This document shows, in pieces, positions 61,126 to 63,081 of a DNA stretch of 63,081 bases. The notes under the pieces were generated by a model. That model saw nothing but the letters and a program-made list of their open reading frames with translations. It made no database searches and had not been told where the DNA came from. The stretch's first letter is position 1; the number at the start of each line of letters is the position of its first letter. This DNA comes from Hassallia byssoidea VB512170 (lineage in GTDB: Bacteria > Cyanobacteriota > Cyanobacteriia > Cyanobacteriales > Nostocaceae): NCBI RefSeq assembly GCF_000817785.2, contig NZ_JTCM02000030.1, positions 1-63,081 on the forward strand. The letters are read 5' to 3'. The translations under genes were made by a program, and so were the position numbers.

Positions 61126-61337
61126 TAGTCTTTCTTGCTGTTGCAACCACCCCAATAGGCAATGACAGATTTTAAGGCATCTTCCAACCCAAAACTACAC
61201 GCTTCGAGGATATCCTGTACATCTTCTCTGTCAAAATCTACACCAATTCTAGATAATGCATACTCGTACTGCTTGAATACTTCGTACTCGATTGAATCTT
61301 TTTCCCAAAACCACGCACTTACGCAACCTCCTAACAT
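61125..61337 (-). CDS. Unknown small acidic protein
   Basis: A 70-residue acidic protein: IEYEVFKQYEYALSRIGVDF, REDVQDILEACSFGLEDALK. First gene of the unit 61337-60066. It begins at ATG 61337 with an upstream AGGTTG. The TAA stop overlaps the ATG of the next gene. Unknown function. Confidence 0.6.
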   Translation of the reverse strand: MLGGCVSAWFWEKDSIEYEVFKQYEYALSRIGVDFDREDVQDILEACSFGLEDALKSVIAYWGGCNSKKD

Positions 61338-61570
61338 CAACCTAAAAGTTTTTTTAGTTATAACTATTTCTATTTTGTACCTATTTACTCTGATAATTCC
61401 CAGTTTCTTAAACTAAGTACAAAAACCTCGATTTTTTTAGTCCGCGCAGGCGGACTTTGTTTGTTTAGCCGAGCCAATGCTTCAAGTCGTCGGGGCGATT
61501 GATTCGCCATTGAGGGGATGTTGCAAATTCTCTCCCTCTCCACGAGTGAAGAGGGAATAAGAGAATGCAG
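61338..61570. other. Intergenic region between ispH and the replication-remnant unit
   Basis: Holds a hairpin AGTCCGC/GCGGACT (61439-61456) and an AT-rich stretch (61341-61385) for the downstream unit's promoter. No gene seen. Confidence 0.6.
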
Positions 61571-62779
61571 TTAAACCACCGCTGCTGTAGCTTTCAATTC
61601 AAAAATCTTCTCAATCACATCTTCAACTACCTTATCGGGTGTAGAAGCACCAGAGGTAATTCCCACTACAATTTCATTATCTGGCAACCAGTTTTCTGTT
61701 ATCTTCAACTCACCATTTAATAGTCGATGCTCAATCGCATTTCCTGATTTAATTCGCTCTACACAATCGATATGATAAGAAGGAATTTTCTGCTCGACGG
61801 CAATTTGTTGCAACTGAGTAGTATTAGAAGAATTAAATCCACCAATTACCACCATCAAATCTAGCTTTTGTTCAACTAAACCCAACATCGCGTCTTGCCG
61901 TTCTTGGGTAGCATCACAAATAGTATTAAAGCTTTGAAAGTGCTGATTTAAATCAATCGGACCATACTTTTTCAACATGGTACGCTCAAACAGTTTACCA
62001 AGTTGCTCGGTTTCGCCTTTGAGCATCGTTGTTTGATTCGCGATACCAACTCTTTCTAAATCTTGGTCGGGGTCAAATCCGGCGCTGACTGCTTTGCTAA
62101 ATTTGGCGAGAAATTCTTGACGATTCCCACCATTAAGAATGTAGTCAGCAACGTATTCAGCTTCATGCATATTCAGCACAATCAAATATTTCCCAGCAAA
62201 GGAACTAGTAGCGATCGTTTCTTCGTGCTTATATTTGCCGTGAATAATTGAAGTGTAATCGCCTTTTTTATGCTTTTCAACTGTGTTCCAAACTTTCGAT
62301 ACCCAAGGACAAGTAGTATCAACAATTTTGCAGCCTTTATCGTTAAGTATCTGCATTTCTTGGACGCTTGCACCAAAAGCAGGTAATATAACTACATCAC
62401 CAGTTTCTACCACATAAAAGTTTTTTTTACCAGCTTCAAAAGGGATAAATCCTACTTGCATTTCCAGCATTCGCTGATTTACAGAAGGATTGTGAATAAT
62501 TTCATTAGTAATCCAAATTCTTTCTGTAGGGAAATGCTTGCGGGTTTCATACGCCATTGCTACAGCACGTTCGACACCCCAACAAAAGCCAAAAGCTTGC
62601 GCTAGTTGAATAGTTGTATTACCGCGTTTTAGAGTGTAATTGTTATCGCGGATTTGTTGAATTAAATTGCTTTGATATTCGGATTGCAACTGGGTGGCAA
62701 CTTCGGCTTGATGACCAAACCCTTTGCGATGATAGTTTTCTGAATGTTGGAGCGATCGCTTAAAAGCTTTTGTATCCAT
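61571..62779 (-). CDS. ispH: 4-hydroxy-3-methylbut-2-enyl diphosphate reductase (IspH)
   Basis: The 402-residue iron-sulfur enzyme makes IPP and DMAPP in the last MEP-pathway step. Three cluster cysteines: [12 protein letters not shown] (C66), [12 protein letters not shown] and [10 protein letters not shown]. Substrate residues lie in IHGKYKHEE and [12 protein letters not shown]. The cyanobacterial form is longer than the bacterial one because of N-terminal ([20 protein letters not shown]) and internal additions; typical. ATG 62779 is preferred over 62833, which reads into the repeat. No neighbour from the same pathway. Confidence 0.97.
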   Translation of the reverse strand: MDTKAFKRSLQHSENYHRKGFGHQAEVATQLQSEYQSNLIQQIRDNNYTLKRGNTTIQLAQAFGFCWGVERAVAMAYETRKHFPTERIWITNEIIHNPSVNQRMLEMQVGFIPFEAGKKNFYVVETGDVVILPAFGASVQEMQILNDKGCKIVDTTCPWVSKVWNTVEKHKKGDYTSIIHGKYKHEETIATSSFAGKYLIVLNMHEAEYVADYILNGGNRQEFLAKFSKAVSAGFDPDQDLERVGIANQTTMLKGETEQLGKLFERTMLKKYGPIDLNQHFQSFNTICDATQERQDAMLGLVEQKLDLMVVIGGFNSSNTTQLQQIAVEQKIPSYHIDCVERIKSGNAIEHRLLNGELKITENWLPDNEIVVGITSGASTPDKVVEDVIEKIFELKATAAVV

Positions 62780-62833
62780 TGTTTTTTTCTTTAGAGACTC
62801 CTCTGTTTTATTGTAGGAGCGCAAAGACACCAT

Positions 62834-62998
62834 TTAAGCGGGGGAGTGGGGGAGTGGGAGAGATGGGGAGACAAGGGAGACAAGGGAGACAAGGGAGACA
62901 AGGAAGACGAGGGAGATGGGGAAGACAAAAAAGACGAGGAAACAAACTCCCCCTTCCCCTTGTCACCTTGTCCCCTTGTCCCCCTTATCCCCCTTGTC
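62834..62998. repeat. GGGGGAGT/GGGAGACAA array facing CCCCTTGT array
   Basis: GGGGGAGTG and GGGAGACAA units on the left, CCCCTTGTC units on the right, loop near 62940. It is upstream of ispH, on its promoter side. Confidence 0.8.
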
Positions 62999-63000
62999 CA

Positions 63001-63042
63001 CGCCAGTCGCTACAACGGAGGAGACCTCCGCAACGCGCTGGC
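63001..63042. repeat. Palindromic small dispersed repeat, two copies at the window end
   Basis: CGCCAGTCGCTACAACGGAG ... GCGCTGG, the same element as 16882 and 58974 in the opposite orientation. A second copy begins at 63055 and is cut by the window end. Both follow CCCCTTGTCCA, so a 54-bp unit (element plus CTCCCCTTGTCCA) has been duplicated in tandem. Confidence 0.8.
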
Positions 63043-63081
63043 TCCCCTTGTCCACGCCAGTCGCTACAACGGAGGAGACCT

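Noticed and set aside
60066-61337. Prophage
   Set aside because: No capsid, terminase, tail or integrase genes; only a small replication-type remnant.

Overview
The window looks like chromosomal DNA of a filamentous, probably heterocyst-forming cyanobacterium (Nostocales type). The case rests on two photosystem I PsaK genes, the cyanobacterial alkane pathway (aar, ado, with accA and an SDR gene beside them), a cyAbrB regulator, ClpS, a TrpB2-type enzyme, frequent GCGATCGC (HIP1) octamers, and intergenic arrays of heptanucleotide repeats with small palindromic dispersed repeats, as known from Nostoc relatives. No rRNA, tRNA or CRISPR array was found. No species is assigned.

Layout. 1-4.3 kb: tail of a probable IS630-type transposase, an unknown membrane protein, a GT39 glycosyltransferase and a small zinc-ribbon membrane protein. 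4.7-10.4 kb: ClC channel with CBS domains, cyAbrB, a cysteine-free Rrf2 regulator, CbiB/CobD, PyrR and an NTF2-like protein. 10.5-19.5 kb: a minus-strand signalling block of three large histidine kinases and one response regulator; the two outer kinases are paralogues. 20.2-24.6 kb: MoaE, a small membrane protein, DUF2103, ClpS and a secreted FAD oxidoreductase. 24.7-27.9 kb: an overlapping AAA ATPase/TPR gene pair bracketed by two related MITEs. 28-33.4 kb: 2TM protein, coiled-coil/TPR protein, membrane-anchored helical protein, KTSC protein. 33.7-36.8 kb: DUF1636 under a cobalamin riboswitch, HD hydrolase, two gene remnants, site-2 protease. 37-40.2 kb: tandem psaK, trpF, a secreted protein, folE. 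40.4-44.6 kb: SDR, accA, aar, ado. 44.8-57.9 kb: orphan sugar-type ABC permease, Uma2 protein, rhomboid-like protein without its serine, kinase-TPR protein, recN, ABC1/UbiB kinase, nucleotidyltransferase, TrpB2, methyltransferase. 58-61.3 kb: a scrambled accessory patch with an intact hicAB, two degenerate hicAB copies, a 21-bp array grown inside one of them, a Uma2 gene carrying a palindromic insertion, and a dnaB fragment next to an HNH gene. 61.5 kb to the end: ispH, then repeats.

The most distinctive content is the repeat layer. (i) G-rich and complementary C-rich heptamer arrays sit back to back in nearly every convergent gene junction and can fold into long hairpins. (ii) Four unrelated 21-bp tandem arrays (about 16.6, 34.4, 45.9 and 58.2 kb) share a period of exactly 21 bp; three have near-palindromic units. 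(iii) Palindromic mini-elements have entered two reading frames as exact multiples of three (a 24-nt insertion in a histidine kinase at a HIP1 site, and a 45-nt insertion in a Uma2 gene), each with an apparent short target duplication. (iv) MITEs are nested inside one another. The best candidates for undescribed biology are the MITE-bracketed AAA/TPR pair, the hicA/21-bp-array chimera, and the shared 21-bp periodicity. All functional statements come from reading motifs by eye; no database search was run.
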